Positions 46,627-59,265 of a stretch of DNA of 64,000 nt are shown in pieces. How positions within the stretch are numbered: the stretch's first letter is position 1; each line of letters starts with the position of its first letter. The notes under the pieces are model-generated. The model saw nothing but the letters and a program-made list of their open reading frames with translations. It was not told where the DNA came from and did no database searches. This DNA comes from Pyrrhoderma lamaoense. Taxonomy: Eukaryota > Basidiomycota > Agaricomycetes > Hymenochaetales > Hymenochaetaceae. The position numbers and the translations under genes were made by a program. The stretch spans positions 434,001 through 498,000 of the forward strand of contig NBAZ01000014.1 of the NCBI GenBank assembly GCA_002794735.1, read 5' to 3'.

Positions 46627-47302
46627 GACTATGCTTGATGTGGGGCACTCTGAGCTTCTTCACTTCACCGCCATCATATATATATATATATGAGTATAGA
46701 AGCACACGGTTGGCATAGCAAGCCTTTCAGCTACGAGCTAGTATGTATCTAAACTTGGATAGTAGCATTCACCGTATTTCTTTGCGCCGAATCGTGAGAT
46801 TTAGAGCACAAAAGGTCTGGTACGTCCCTATATCGAATAGCTTGATTCTAGCTGAGGACAGATTCAATTCATTTTGTGACTTTTTCCCGCCATGCGGGGG
46901 TAAGTTGGGTGATAAGAGGTGCTGCACAAAAGACTGGACTCGATTTTGCTGGTGTTGGATCCTATGGATATACATGTGAGTGGATGATATCCTATAGAAG
47001 CCCTCAGAGCCATTTTCTAGTTCTAGTCGTTTCCAAAGCTCAGAGGCGGCGAAAAAGAATCAGGATCGGACACATGTGTCACGTAAGTTGGAGCAAACAA
47101 AGCATGACAGTAATATGGTAAAATCTATCATAGTATCAAGCATATAATCAGACAAAGGGTGTATTTGAGCGGCTAAATTATCGCAGTATAGGCACTCAAT
47201 TTTTATCTAATCCAGAACCCGATCAATGTAAATGTACATATGCATCCTATTACATGACTTATATCGTACAAGGAATGTCACGTTGTTACGGATGTTGTCC
47301 TT
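46627..47302. other. Spacer with AT dinucleotide tract
   Basis: An (AT)n run lies at about 46678-46692. The CACACGGTTG word near 46707 recurs upstream of copy 2 near 48905, as expected for duplicated flanks. No gene. Confidence 0.4.
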
Positions 47303-48835
47303 CTACACAGCTTTTGCTAGCTCAATAGTTTTCGTGGCCTACAGGAGACAATAGTTAGCTCACCACTCTAATCTATAGATGAATTTAATTTTGAAGATGA
47401 AGGGAGATTACCTGTTTGAAGACTGATCCATCAATCATCTCCTTGCTTGAATCAGTCCATCCGTTTTCCAAACCGAATACCCCTTTCCCTTCTCTGCGAG
47501 ATTCTTTCATCTGAGCTACAATATTATTTGCTCTTTCAAGCTCTGTAGTATAGTTCAACATAAGTCAAGTCTGGGTTGAAGAGAATCTGGGGCTGCGTGA
47601 CAATCACCTAAGCTTGATGGGATGAAGGCATTTTGGATTAACTCTACTTGATCTGGGTGGACTGCTTGTTTTCCAGTAAAACCTTGCTGGCGAGCAAGGC
47701 TGCATTCTAGTTGGAGCTGTTCTTCATTATTATATTTTATGCAAGCCATATCGATAGCCTCCAGTTGATTTTCCCTGGCTACTAAAGCAATCTCCGAACG
47801 TGCATGCAGGAGCTCTTGAGAGCCTTGAGTACGGACCACTGAGCTATTAGCGCAAACTTTCCAGAAAAGAGTTCTATCAACAAAAGCCTTATGAGTTATA
47901 TAGTATGTGACTTACAGTCTTCCGCGGAAAACTGAATATTCGAAGAGGAGTAAATATAAAAATAATAATGAGGCCTGATTCTTAGTTTCATTGAGACTCA
48001 CTAGGAGACCTGATAAGCGGAACCGACTACTTTTCGCTTTATACGACCAGTTTGCAATTTCTCTAATATTATACAGACCACGGGTGGATCCTATACTTGC
48101 AATGATATTTAACATTTTTGTACGAGGTTTGGCTTTCGAGTGTTCCATAATTTTGTTCACTGTTTCCTCGATATTTTCTGCACAGTCTACTTTTGGGAGT
48201 ACTAGAATAGACATGCTTTCAACACTCGCCTAATTGTTAGTTTGTCCAATAATTAAGTTGTGCATTGTTACTTATGATCTCGGTTCATGGTTATGCACTT
48301 ACCAGTGCCTTTATATCTTCTATACAGAACACAGAGTTTAAGGAATTGATTCTCACCGCAACTCGCTCTTTTGCAGGTAAAGGAGTATCTACACTTGATC
48401 TTGGCTTAAAATAGTTTCAGTACCGTGAGAATAATGTGCACATACATGAGTTATTTCTTTGATTCTTTAATCTGTAAACTGTGAGCATACCTCAGTCAAA
48501 AAGTATCGTAGATATTCTCGGGCATGACTCTTTTTAGCAGGATCAACACTACTTTCAAGGTCATAAATGATGACGCTGGAGCTGATTGTAAGAGACTTTT
48601 CTATTTTATGGGCCTCGGATCCAGGTACTAGTATATGAAATGTAGCCCTTAGACATATTTGAGCTTTGTAATGATAATGGTGAATTTTACCAAACAAGTA
48701 CGAGCGGTTGTTCTTTACAGTTCCATTAGGACGTGTACTGTAGCACCTCGTGAGATGGTTCCGCGAGACGAGTCCCCGTTGAAGGATGGCAGCTGAGCCT
48801 GAGTAAGCAATACGGAGCACCCCGGCGCTAGACAT
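47303..48835 (-). CDS. CLYBL/CitE-like lyase, copy 2, open but with altered metal site
   Basis: Eight exons can be joined without a break. The start is 48835 (MSSAGVLRIAYSG, a basic Ser-rich leader likely for mitochondrial import) and the stop 47303. Joins include DFCANSSVVRTQGS, SSLELERANN and the last exon ATKTIELAKAV. Family landmarks are VIIYDLESSVDPAKKSHARE, ILVLPKVDCAENI, FSAED, QGFTGKQAVHPDQVE and GKGVFGLENG. Two expected acidic residues are changed: LEDSV is LESSV, and the metal-binding Glu in ASIES is Gly (ASIGS). By family knowledge the protein would cleave an acyl-CoA such as citramalyl-CoA in mitochondria, but these changes suggest reduced or lost catalysis. Confidence 0.72.
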
Positions 48836-49741
48836 AGGGTCTGGTGACTAAAGTGATGGGTAGATACTCTGCGCCTCCTTCTCTAGTTTTATATCAGAAA
48901 AATACAAACACACGGTTGACACGCTGAGTTCCCCGTTTAACGCGTTTAATCTGAGAAGCAATAGAAATAGGTAAGACTAGTCTTGAAGGAGACATATGCC
49001 GTCACCTAGAGTACTATAAAGAGTAGCTGAAATACAAATGTGCTTGATGAGATCTTTTATTGAATCCTAATTAAGAGCACCTCGATTTTTTTGAGAAAAA
49101 GCTCATCGGTTTAGGGAAAGTTGGGTGACAAAGAGTAGGCATAGACGTCTTAACCAACTCTGAGAGTATCTATCGAAGGCTGATTGTCCCTAGTGAGGTG
49201 CGTGAATGTATACTAATTTGAAATTTCATTCATAGTACTAGTATCCTTTATTTTTCGATTTTACATAATATCGGCAGAGGGTCATCATGGAACACTCAAC
49301 ATATCACTTTTATATGCATATGAATCACTATTATTACTGACCCCTTTAATCTCGCGTGACGGTTGTTTTCTACCATAAAGAGATTAATTAGCCATCAATA
49401 AATGCTTCTTACATGAAATATTCATCTTTCAACGAGACAACTGTAGAGTAATTGGTTTTTGGGCTTCATGCCTTATGATGAAAACGCAAAGATATATGTA
49501 TACAAGCAACTATATTCACTATTGCGATAAGGTCACTACTTTATAGTTTTCTTCTACATGCCCTTGCTTCATTGATCCTTGAATCAAATAGCCTTTGTTT
49601 TAAAAATATCAAGCATTGTGGGTATATCATTGAGTGTACATGTACATGTGATTATTGAAGCAAGAATATGTTACAGAAAAGTATTTGGTAGCATTGATTG
49701 TTTTTCGTGATCATGTATTACTAGGCCTGAGTATTACAAGT
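48836..49741. other. Gene-free spacer between lyase copies 2 and 3
   Basis: AT-rich, no gene supported. Confidence 0.4.
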
Positions 49742-51200
49742 CTAGGGTTTATATTTACCAGCAGCCGCGGCCTTTTCAAAACGATTTGTGCCTACGTAAA
49801 TGCATAATAATTTATTCTCGTGAGTCACGACTAGAGGCGAAGTTTGGGACATATCTACCTGTTTGAGCATCGGCTCGTCAATCATCTCACTCCGCCTGAT
49901 CCGTCCTCCAGACCGAACGCCCCTTTACCTTGTGCGCGCGACGCTTCCATTTGCGACACAATTTTCAAGCTCGTTCGATTTCTATATAATTTATCAGCGA
50001 TGTTAGTAAGAGTTAACGTGATTAAAGTGATAGTACTTGCCCTTATCTGTAGGAGCAAATGCCTTCAATATGGCTCCACCTGGTCAGGGTGGATTGCTTG
50101 TTTTCCAGTAAATCCAAGTTTACGAGCGGTGTCACATTCGTACTGAAGTTGTTTTGTGCTTTTATAGTTGGTGCATACCATATCAATTGCTTCTAGGCCG
50201 TATGCTTGAGCCGCCATTGCAATCATCGAGCGAGGGACGTGGAGCTCTTGTAAATCTTTAGTGCGAATTACAGAAGTACTAGCACAGTCTATGTCCATAG
50301 TCATAAGTTACTCGCCATAACAAGCGGATAGAGCACAAAAAGATAGATAACGTACAATCTTCTGCAGCAAACTTGGATGATTTAGTATGAGACGGATCAG
50401 GACGAAATTGCATTTTTAACGATTGCATGTAAAGAACTTACCAAAAGTGCACTAAGCACCACTTTCTTACTCGTGCCTTTATATGACGCAAGTCTACCTA
50501 AGTCCATTAGAGGTAGGGCACTTTCTATACTAGCAACAAGGCGTATCGGCGGTGTGGCGGGAGATAGTTTCGGTGAAAGCTTTTTGCAGATTCTAACAAG
50601 CTCCTCTCTAGAGTTGACCTTAGGAAGAACAATCGTAGAGATTTTATCTATTTTTGCCTATCTACTTTCTCAGTATCATATTATGAGCACTGGATCGAAT
50701 CTTGAGGCTTACCAGAGCATTGATATCTTTCTGAAAATCAGGAGTTGACAATGCATTTATTCTCACCGCAATCTCACTACGAGGGCGAGTTTCTGGGTTC
50801 TGTTGTTCTTCAATTAACGGATGCTTTGAGTAGAACATGATTATAGTGGTTGACATACAAGTAAGAATTCACGAAGTCTTTCTCGTGCATCAGCTTTGCT
50901 TTCGGGACCAACACTGTCCTCAAGATCATAGATAATAACGTCTGAATTAGATTCAAGAGACTTGTCGAGTTTGCGCTGATCAGAGCTTGGTACTAGTGCA
51001 AAATGTGCATGACTAAATTATTAGACGTGCTAGAACTGACAGCTAGTACATCCATTCTCACCATATAAGTAGGAGCTTCTGAGCTTCCTTGGTACAGTTG
51101 AAGTAGTTGTCTTGAAGCGGATACTAGTAAAACCAGTCCTCGCGAGAGGATGAGCTCTCTGGTGAAAGAGATAAGTGCTGTTTAAAGGAGAGCGAAGCAT
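49742..51200 (-). pseudogene. CLYBL/CitE-like lyase, copy 3, C-terminal frameshifts
   Basis: Start at 51200 (MLRSPLNSTYLFHQRAH, Arg/Ser/Thr-rich mitochondrial-type leader). It keeps every landmark: VIIYDLEDSVGPESKADARE, RSEIAVRINALSTPDF, STIVLPKVNSREEL, LVASIESALPLMDLG with the metal-binding Glu, FAAEDYCASTSVIRTKDLQE and LGFTGKQAIHPDQVE. The frame then fails near 50068 (EPY stop instead of EP-I-L-K-A-F; one C appears missing from CCC) and again near 49885, before MIDEPMLKQ. A final exon AAAAGKYKP would end at 49742. It is the copy most like an active enzyme up to the frameshift. If both breaks are sequencing errors, this is the functional gene. Confidence 0.7.
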
Positions 51201-51471
51201 GTTGATGTTGGAAGAAAAGAAGAGTATCCAATTTATTATCAGGTCCTCTTACTCGCTTTATTGTCTCCGTGTTTGTGTGAGAATTACATGCATGTAAGCC
51301 ATAAAGTTATTTGATTATTTCTTCTAATTTGAAATCAGAAGTGGCACGTGAGCGTGGCAAGATGACGGTGTACGTGACATTCCGTTGAGGAGAAAGACAG
51401 AGCGGCCAGGAAGTTGAAGACAATATATTCCGTTGTACATCGCACCTCTCGAATAACGGAGCTCTCTCACA
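51201..51471. promoter_or_regulatory. Divergent promoter between lyase copy 3 and CWF19
   Basis: 271 bp between opposite start codons. No specific element defended. Confidence 0.4.
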
Positions 51472-54400
51472 ATGGGTAGTGACAAGGAACACCGCTCTTC
51501 AAAACATAAGAGACATCATACTAAGGATGAGGACGGAGAACACAAGAGTAAAAAGCGACATAAACATGACAAGGAACATGACCGGAAGAAAAGACATGAC
51601 AAGAAATTGAAGATTGTGGATGATGATCCTGATGAGGATATGTGGGTCGAGAAGAATATTGACATGAATGGGGAACATGTGAGTTAATTTGTTCTTGCGT
51701 CTGTACTGTCTGATGGGAGTTCATGAAGCCACTAGCTACCGACATCCCAACTGCCGAAAGTCTTAAACTCAAAACATCTGCAGAAGCATCATCAAATAAC
51801 CCTCCTATGCCGCCGTCTCTACCTACGGAAAGCAAGCTTGTTCGTGATGAGTGGATGTTGCTACCCCCCACAGCTCCTAGCACTTCTCGCACAGGACCCA
51901 GTTCGTCAAAACTGCAAATCCCGACCGGGAATGAATCACTAACCGAAGACTATGGTGAACCTGCTGAGAACTTGAGAAATATGAGCGGTGGTGTCGACTT
52001 TTTCTCTAGTCTGGGAACAGAGAGGAAGAAGAAGCCAAAAGAAGATAAACCTGATCCAGAAAAAGTACGTTCATATTATTTAGCTTAGATGGCAAGTTTA
52101 CATGTTTCTAATTACTAAATCATATTGTAGCCAAAGGTGAGCTCAAGGGAGCTCAATACAAATCTTGTGCAGGGTGTACCTCTAGATCAATATGCACATA
52201 CTCCCGCGAAGCCTACTACTCCTGGAGGGCCAGGATCAAGCTGGCGTATGATGAAACTTAGGAGAGTATACGAACAAGCTGAGGAAGAGGGGAAATCACT
52301 AGAAGAGGTTGCTTTGGAAAGATATGGATCTCTTGAAGCCTTTGAAGAAGCCAAGGAGGAAAGAAGGTTACTCGATGAACGCGAGGGACGCCGTAGTTCC
52401 CGTGGCAAAGGACGGGAGCGAGGCCGTGATAGTGACCGAAAAGATAGCGGTAAAGGGAGAGAACAAGAGCGATATATGTTTACGGATGTTGGTGGCTCTG
52501 GTGGCTCGACTCGCTCTTCATCTTTCCGCAGACCGGGGGAGAGCGCCCCATCTACACCTTCGCCTGGGCAAGGACCCAGTGCACATTTGGCAGGAAACAA
52601 GCGTGTTGATGCTCTTCGAGTTCCGCCAAAGGGAAGTCCATTATCGATGTCACATACACCAGTCCCGACTGTGATGACACCACCCGCTTCTATGTCATCG
52701 TACGGCAAAAAGCCACTCACGGTAGAAGAACTGAATCGCCTTCAAGCAAAGGTACTGCGTGCGAAACTCACGGATCACCGGATGCAGAAAACTTGCAAAA
52801 GGAATACGAGGAGGAACAACGGCGTGCATCTGGTGGCTACATAGTCGGATCTAATAAAGATGACGAAGACGACGAAGATGATGGTGATGGGAAGAAATCA
52901 AAAACGCAAACTCGCGTGGAAGTGCTTCCGACTCTTGATGCACGGGAAGGTTGTATGATGTTGGTTCTGGGAAGGATGATGGCCAAGTATCAGTTGGTAA
53001 TGGTAATGGTAATCGAAGGAAAAAGGAACAAAAGTTTGAAACTCGTGATCCGAAAACGGGTGAACTCGTCCGCTATAATGCAGATGATGATGACCTCACG
53101 CTTGGGAGATGTTACGCCAGGAGCGGTTTGGCGCGGGGATGGCGGACCAGAAGAATATGGACGCTGAACTTGCGGCTGCTATCACTCGAGATGGTAAATT
53201 TGAAGGAGACTTGGACTATATGGATGATAATGCCGAGAGGCTGGGAAGGAAAAAGATGAGGTCTGATGCTATGAAACGGCAGTTCGCTATCAATGGTTCG
53301 TCAAAAAGTCTATTCTTATATTCATTACATCTTTTTCTTTTCTTTTCTTGCGCTGCTGCTAAAATAGAACTACTTTGAAACTGTTGCTGTTGCTGACGAT
53401 TGGTTTATTGGCTGCTATTATTTTTTAATGACTAGACTACAAGAAGACACAGAAGGTGTTGGCGTCTTGTCAATTTTGCTATGGGGAAGATGATTCACCA
53501 CCAAAGGCGCCAGTGATTGCAATGGCAACTCGTTGCTATCTTTCGTGTACATTGAATCAAGAACTTGTTGATGGTCATTGCTTGATAGTTCCGATCCAAC
53601 ATCATCTCACGACCCTCGAAGGAGATGATGATTTGTGGGATGAAATCCGGGTGAGTCAGAGTGGTTTCCATTAATATCTCTCTAAATTCAAATTCCCATT
53701 TATTAACCTTATTTCCTTTTTTTCCCCTCCCTTTTTGAAAATAATAAAAACTTATTTCAAAAAAATAATAAAATAAAGAATTTCATGAAATGTCTGATAC
53801 GGATGTTCGCGGAAGAAGACAAAGGGGTTTTGTTCTACGAGACGGTGATCTCGTTGCGATGGCAAGCACATACGGTGATTGAGTGTGTGCCTTTGGGAGT
53901 CCGTATATAGATGACGCGCCTGCGTATTTCCGGGAGAGTATATTGGCTAGTGAGGCTGAGTGGTCTCAGCACAAAAAGTTGATTGATTTTGGGGCGAGGC
54001 CGGGTGGGTTTAGGAGGGCGATGGTGCCGAATTTGCCGTATTTTATGGTTATGTTTGATCATCGGGGTGAGAAGGGGTATGGACATGTTATTGAGGGAGA
54101 TACGGCTGCTGGAAAGGGGGGGAAAGGAGGGAAGAGAGGTATGGGTATGGGTATGGATGAGGAGGAAGGCAATGAGGATAAGGGTACTGAGTTTCCAAAG
54201 TGAGTGTGGGTTTTTTTTTTATTTTAAATTTCGGTACACCCCTCTGACCCATTATTTTTTTTCAATTTTTTTGCGTGTTTCTGGTCGTTTTTTTTTTATG
54301 ATTTATGATGAAAAAAACAGGTACTTTGCCGCTGAGATTATTGGTAATATGCTTGATCTTGAGCCGAGGAGGTGGAGACGTCCGAGGAGAGTGGATAGTC

Positions 54401-54480
54401 GGCATAATAAGGAGCGAGTGACGAAGTTTAAGAAGAAGTATGACAAGTTTGATTGGACTCCTATGATTGGGAAGGAGTGA
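51472..54480 (+). CDS. CWF19: Spliceosome-associated protein Cwf19 with four apparent frameshifts
   Basis: Related to fission yeast Cwf19 and human CWF19L2, which act on late spliceosomes and intron lariats. It starts MGSDKEHRSSKHKRHH (Lys/His-rich), then LVRDEWMLLPP, an Arg/Glu-rich middle, and LGEMLRQERFGAG. The two CwfJ C-terminal domains follow: SCQFCYGEDD, GHCLIVPIQHH, HTVIECVPLG, PYFMVMFDHRGEKGYGHVIE and the end RVTKFKKKYDKFDWTP. Introns are at about 51673-51713, 52064-52130, 53293-53435, 53651-53780 and 54200-54320. The frame breaks at 52771-52774, 52943-52946, 53104-53107 and 53895-53897. Each is cured by adding one G to a G run. Such a pattern in a conserved gene points to sequencing error. 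Confidence 0.88.
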
Positions 54481-57400
54481 AGGGGAGACGCGGTCTTTTT
54501 TTTTGGTGGGCTGGATAGAAGTATAGAGTATAAAGTATAAAGTCTTTTTTTTTCGGGTGTTCATGTTTCATGTTTCGTGATCCGCGTATGTAGGGATGTG
54601 GAACGGAATAATTGGATATGGACATTGTTCTGTTTTTTAATGTTTGTCGTTTGTCGTTCTATCTATAGGAATGGACATGTACGTGAAGATTGGAATTGAA
54701 AAGAATTTAAGAAAGGAAGAGGGATGGAAAATCGTGGAGGCTACATCATCATTCAATCGTTTTGTAGTAGATACGGAAGGCTTCTGGGGAGTCTCGGCCC
54801 AGGTTATATCAGTTTCTTTACCCCATGGTCGGAAGAATTTAGCTTCAACTAGCGACTAGAAGAGATGTTTGTGTGCCGATATCGATGTTGGAGAAGCGAA
54901 GGGATGGGCGGGAGAAGTTGTGTGTGGTGTATATGTATATGTACATTGACTTGAACTTGAACTTGGACTTGTATGCACTAGTTCCGTGCATGTTAGGATC
55001 ATAGACTAAGACATATTCACAGCGATATGTATGGAATATATGAATATATAGGAACGAAGCGAGGCGAGTACAAGGAAGGAAGGGATAAGGAGATAGAAGG
55101 AAGAAATAAGCTCGGCGCTAGGGCTTTTTGTCATTTTTTGTCCTTGTACTTTTTTTTTACTTTTCTCTCTCTCTTATGGGTATCCGAGTGTTCCGTTTAT
55201 ATACCTTACTTGCATGGCTAACTTCTCTTGTGTGTACTTTTTTTTTTTTTTTTTTACTTTTCATTAGTATTTGTGTTTGTGTATGTGTAGAAGCGGGAGG
55301 TATATTATATATTGTGCGAGATAGATAAGAAGTGGGAAGGGGGGGCTTCTAGTACGTATTTCTTTTTTTCTTGAAGATAAAACTTGGGGTATAACAGATG
55401 ATTGTGAGAAGCAAGAGATCCGTGAGAAAAGGGATTTGATTAGGAAGTTAAGGAACGAGTGAAGGAGGTATGAAATGAGAGATAAGTTTCAGTGTTGATG
55501 ATTTGGCGTAAATTGCAAATTAAAGAAATTGAAGACGGAAGTGGATAGGCTAGTGCCAGTTAAAGCGTAAAAGATTAGATTCGTATCTTTTAGATTTTTA
55601 TCGAATTACTTTGACGTTTCTCTTTTTGTGACTTGATTTATAGATTGTGGCGGACATACTTTTTTCGTAACAATTGAAAAAAGAAATTGCAGTACGGGAT
55701 TTATGCGTCGGGTTCAGTAAACAAGTTTGTTCTTTGCCTTTTTCTGATCTTTGGAAGCCACAGAAGCCAATGACTTATCCATCATTTACCATACCCAGAT
55801 TTAGAGTTCCCTTATTTGGGAGAAAGGGAGATTTGAATCTTTTTTTTGCAAAGAAAGAAAGATTTGAACTCCGATAGATCTTCTAGTAGTTCGCGGATAC
55901 AAGACCCGAAGCCGATGTTGTAAGAAAAAAAAAGTTATCACACGACTCGGGGCACACGGAACAATGAACTTCAGTGGGGCGCGGTTTGAAAGAGGGATCG
56001 TCAGTTTTGCTTCTTTCGGGGGCAGTTAAAGAGGGGAGAGAAAGGCAGTCCACTTCTAAATGCGCGTGTATGTATTTTGCGTGCATGTATGCGCTCTGTT
56101 GCAAGTAAGAAACTATGATCAGTGATTAAGATGATGGTGGATTCAGAATATTCGACTCCTTCTCCCGTAATAAGAAAAAGGAACACCTTCTTCCTTCTTT
56201 CTTCTTCTGGATCTACATTTTCTTTGCCTTTTTTTACCTCCTTTCGATTTTTCTTTTCTTTACTTAATTTAATTCTTTGATTCTTTGTCCGCGTTTTGGA
56301 CTTGAGGTTCATGAGATCATTAGTTACATGCGGCACGGCTTTGTCGTGCCTATTGTACTATATTTGATTCCTTGATACCATGGTGTATGATTAAATCTCG
56401 CAGCAAGGGAACGGAGGCCTTGGGTAGGAGAGGGGGGTGGATGAGAGGTGATAACGACAGAGAGAGGATAAATTGAGGACGTTCTTTTATAGCACTTTAC
56501 AAAAGACTGATTACAAGTTTGATGTGTGCTTTTTTCTTCTTTATATATTCTGATAATTTCTCTTTGATGGAAATTGCCTGTGGACAAGAGGAAGGTGGGT
56601 CGGCGAAAAGAGCGGAGAAGAGATGCCGGGTAAACGATGAAAGGAGATGGCTGATTGGTTGGATTCGGTGGAGGGGAGGAGACAGAAAAGGGCCGATGGG
56701 AGTGAGAGATGGGCGGTTGATCTCGAGAGGACTGTAACGTGGATCCATGTGGCTGCTCGATATATGGAACTTGTAGTGACGACAGAAAGAAATTTATGTT
56801 TTTTTTATATGTATGTTAGTCTTAGTAATTGCTATCGATATATCATTATAGATCTGAGAAATGAGGCAGCGTTTAGTATAGTTCAAGATCCTAAAAGCTG
56901 TGTCTCGAGACCGAGGAATGAGTTTTGATGAGGTGTGTCCTCTTCTGGAAAACAAAAAAAAATTCGAACAATTGCCGAGATGAGTGGGAGTCACAGACAA
57001 GCAAGACAAGAGATAGTCAAACACTGCGCTGGATACAGGCTGATACACGAAATATGTACGTGCTGCGTATTCTCCATGGGTAGACGAGCATGAATTTGTT
57101 GAGCGCCGGTTGTCGTCAACGATATTGATAATTGATATTGGCAGCTGATGATTGTGGCGAGTGTGTGTCTGTGTGTTCCCCGTTGAGGATGCTTCAGTGT
57201 AGTATGCCATATGATGAACAACTGTATTTTAATTTTTAAGAAAAATATTGAAAATATTGAATTCTGTCCGAAAATTATTACATCATCGGATAAAAGTAAG
57301 AAAAAGGAATTTTTTGACTAGCGTTGTGGTCTAGACTATTGCCATAAAAGGATAAAGGTTTCCACAGGCGAGTACCGACCGTGTGTCCGTATGAGCCCGT

Positions 57401-57744
57401 CCGCCGTCCTCCCGTCGTCGTCGTTCTTGTCGTCGTTCTCGTTGCTGAACGTGTTGCGCCGATTCACAGGTCACTCAGCGGCCATCAAGTCCAATCATTG
57501 TCGTCGTCTTAGCTACCGACATCTGTGCGTTTGCTGCTCGCCTTGCAGCTGATTATGAATTCTGCTCGTTCATACGAACAAGTATAATCCAAAGTGCCAT
57601 CACACACAACTCCACACGCTAAACTTGGGTTCACCCAAACTTCGTCATCCCTTTTCCCCCTTCTCTTTCTTTTCTTTTCCATCTCCCACCACTCTGTTCT
57701 TTCTCATTCCTCATCGGTCAGCCCGCCATCGTCGGTCGAACGAC
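54481..57744. other. Gene-poor intergenic region with homopolymer T tracts
   Basis: No gene with motifs or splice support is visible in about 3.2 kb. It is rich in T and A runs (for example 55237-55254), and GT/TG-rich stretches occur near 55270-55290. It includes the 3' region of CWF19 and the 5' region of the membrane protein gene. CGTCGT-rich sequence around 57400-57450 is likely promoter or 5' UTR. Confidence 0.4.
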
Positions 57745-59265
57745 ATGTCCCCAACTCGCTCGTCCTTGAGCAGCCCTTGGCCTGTTCAGACCGACGGTCC
57801 TTCCCACGTTGGTAAACGGAAGCGCATTGCTCTCGACACTCGAAGTCGGCCTCCTCTACTCCCACGCGATGGAATTGCGAACCAAACCGAAATAGGTCTG
57901 TCTTTCTCTCCCTGCATAACTTATCTCGTTGGTGTTCATCGCTCTTTGTTCTGTTTTTTTTTTCTGTTTTTCCTCTATCTACCTTAGACGAAGCCAAGGA
58001 GTTATGCGCGAACACTGATAATTCACAACTTTCATGCTGGCCTACCAGCGAAACAAGATTAACTCAGGGGGATAATACTCAGTTTGTCTGTACGTCAATG
58101 CTTAGTCTGATTTGCGGTAGTCATTCGTTTTCTAATCGACTGGGTCTTTCTGGAATATGAATGCCACACAATAGGGAACAGCAAGTATCCGTCATTCGCG
58201 CAATTCAACTTAGTCGACATTGCCCTCTTTAGAGCCGACACAGGCGAACAGGTGGAGACGTTTAATAATACAGAAAATCCCTCGAATCAAGCAGGGTCTT
58301 TACCCGTACAAGTTGGCGATGCCTGGTGGGGGAGTAATGGTGCTGATTGGGACGGAAGTCCAACACCGTTTCCTTTCTATTTTGTCATTGCTGCTAACGG
58401 TAGTGCACTTAATACTGCAGTACCTCAAGCAACATTTACAGCAACCCGTGAGTGTGCCCCTTGGGAACATATGTCCATCCAATATTTTTTTTGTTGACAA
58501 TTTGTTAAAGAAACGACATTTGCAAGCTCAGTGCTTGCGTCAATGTCATCTGCCTCGGCTGCCTCATCGTCATCGGCTGCTGCAGAATCCTCTTCCCTTG
58601 CGTCATTATCTTCACTGTCAGCCGCGTCTAGTTCGGTAACGGGAGAGCCAAATAGTGCAAGCGGAGGAGATGTACAGGGTGCAAATGATTCATCGTTCCC
58701 TACCTGGGCGATTGCGGTGATCGTCATCCTTGGATTCTTTGCACTTGCGGCATTGATTGCGCTCATTTTCCTCGTGATTCTCCGGGCACGGCGGAGAAGA
58801 TACGATCCCTCACGTCGTGGATCTCTAGGTTCGCAATCCCCAATGATGGCTAACGTTCAAGGTGACACGGCCGGGCCATTATCGCCTCAACTAGAGTCAG
58901 GGCCTGCCGCAAGTGCTGCGTTTGGAGGGGCTGCAGCAGCTTCGAGTACTTCCCCTGAAAATGACGGAGCGTCAGAACACAGTGATAATCTTTTCTCCGG
59001 GGCTGACGCAGCTGTGATGGCGGAGGCGTTCCGAAAGGCGCTGCGGAAACCGGAATTTGCAGATCAACCAGTTGAAGAGGGAGAAAGTCCTGATGCCATT
59101 AATGACCATCCTGAATTACTGAGTCGTGAATTGATGGAAGAGGGAAGGGATATTAGAAGTGTAGGAAGTTCGAGGGGGGTTCGTGTTGAAACCCTGAGTG
59201 AGGGTGGGGAGGACTTTGAAGGTTCAACAGCACGAGACAGTACATTTAGGGATAGTAGAGGGTAA
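57745..59265 (+). CDS. Serine-rich single-pass membrane protein
   Basis: Four coding exons join in frame: from 57745 (MSPTRSSLSS), about 57988-58091, about 58174-58449 and 58511-59265. Joins read QTEIDEAKELC, TQFVWNSKYPSF and FTATQTTFAS. The N-terminal part contains a probable beta-rich domain (FNLVDIALFRADTGEQVETF, then PSNQAGSLPVQVGDAWWG and PFPFYFVI). A Ser/Ala-rich stalk follows. One membrane helix (WAIAVIVILGFFALAALIAL) is followed by RARRRR, which puts the acidic C-terminal tail inside the cell. The layout resembles fungal wall/secretory membrane proteins such as yeast Psg1, a tentative memory-based comparison. No clear signal peptide is visible at the chosen start; another 5' exon could supply one. 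Confidence 0.7.

Noticed and set aside
58425..58766. Minus-strand 113-codon acidic frame
   Set aside because: It is antisense to the serine/alanine-rich stalk of the membrane protein gene.
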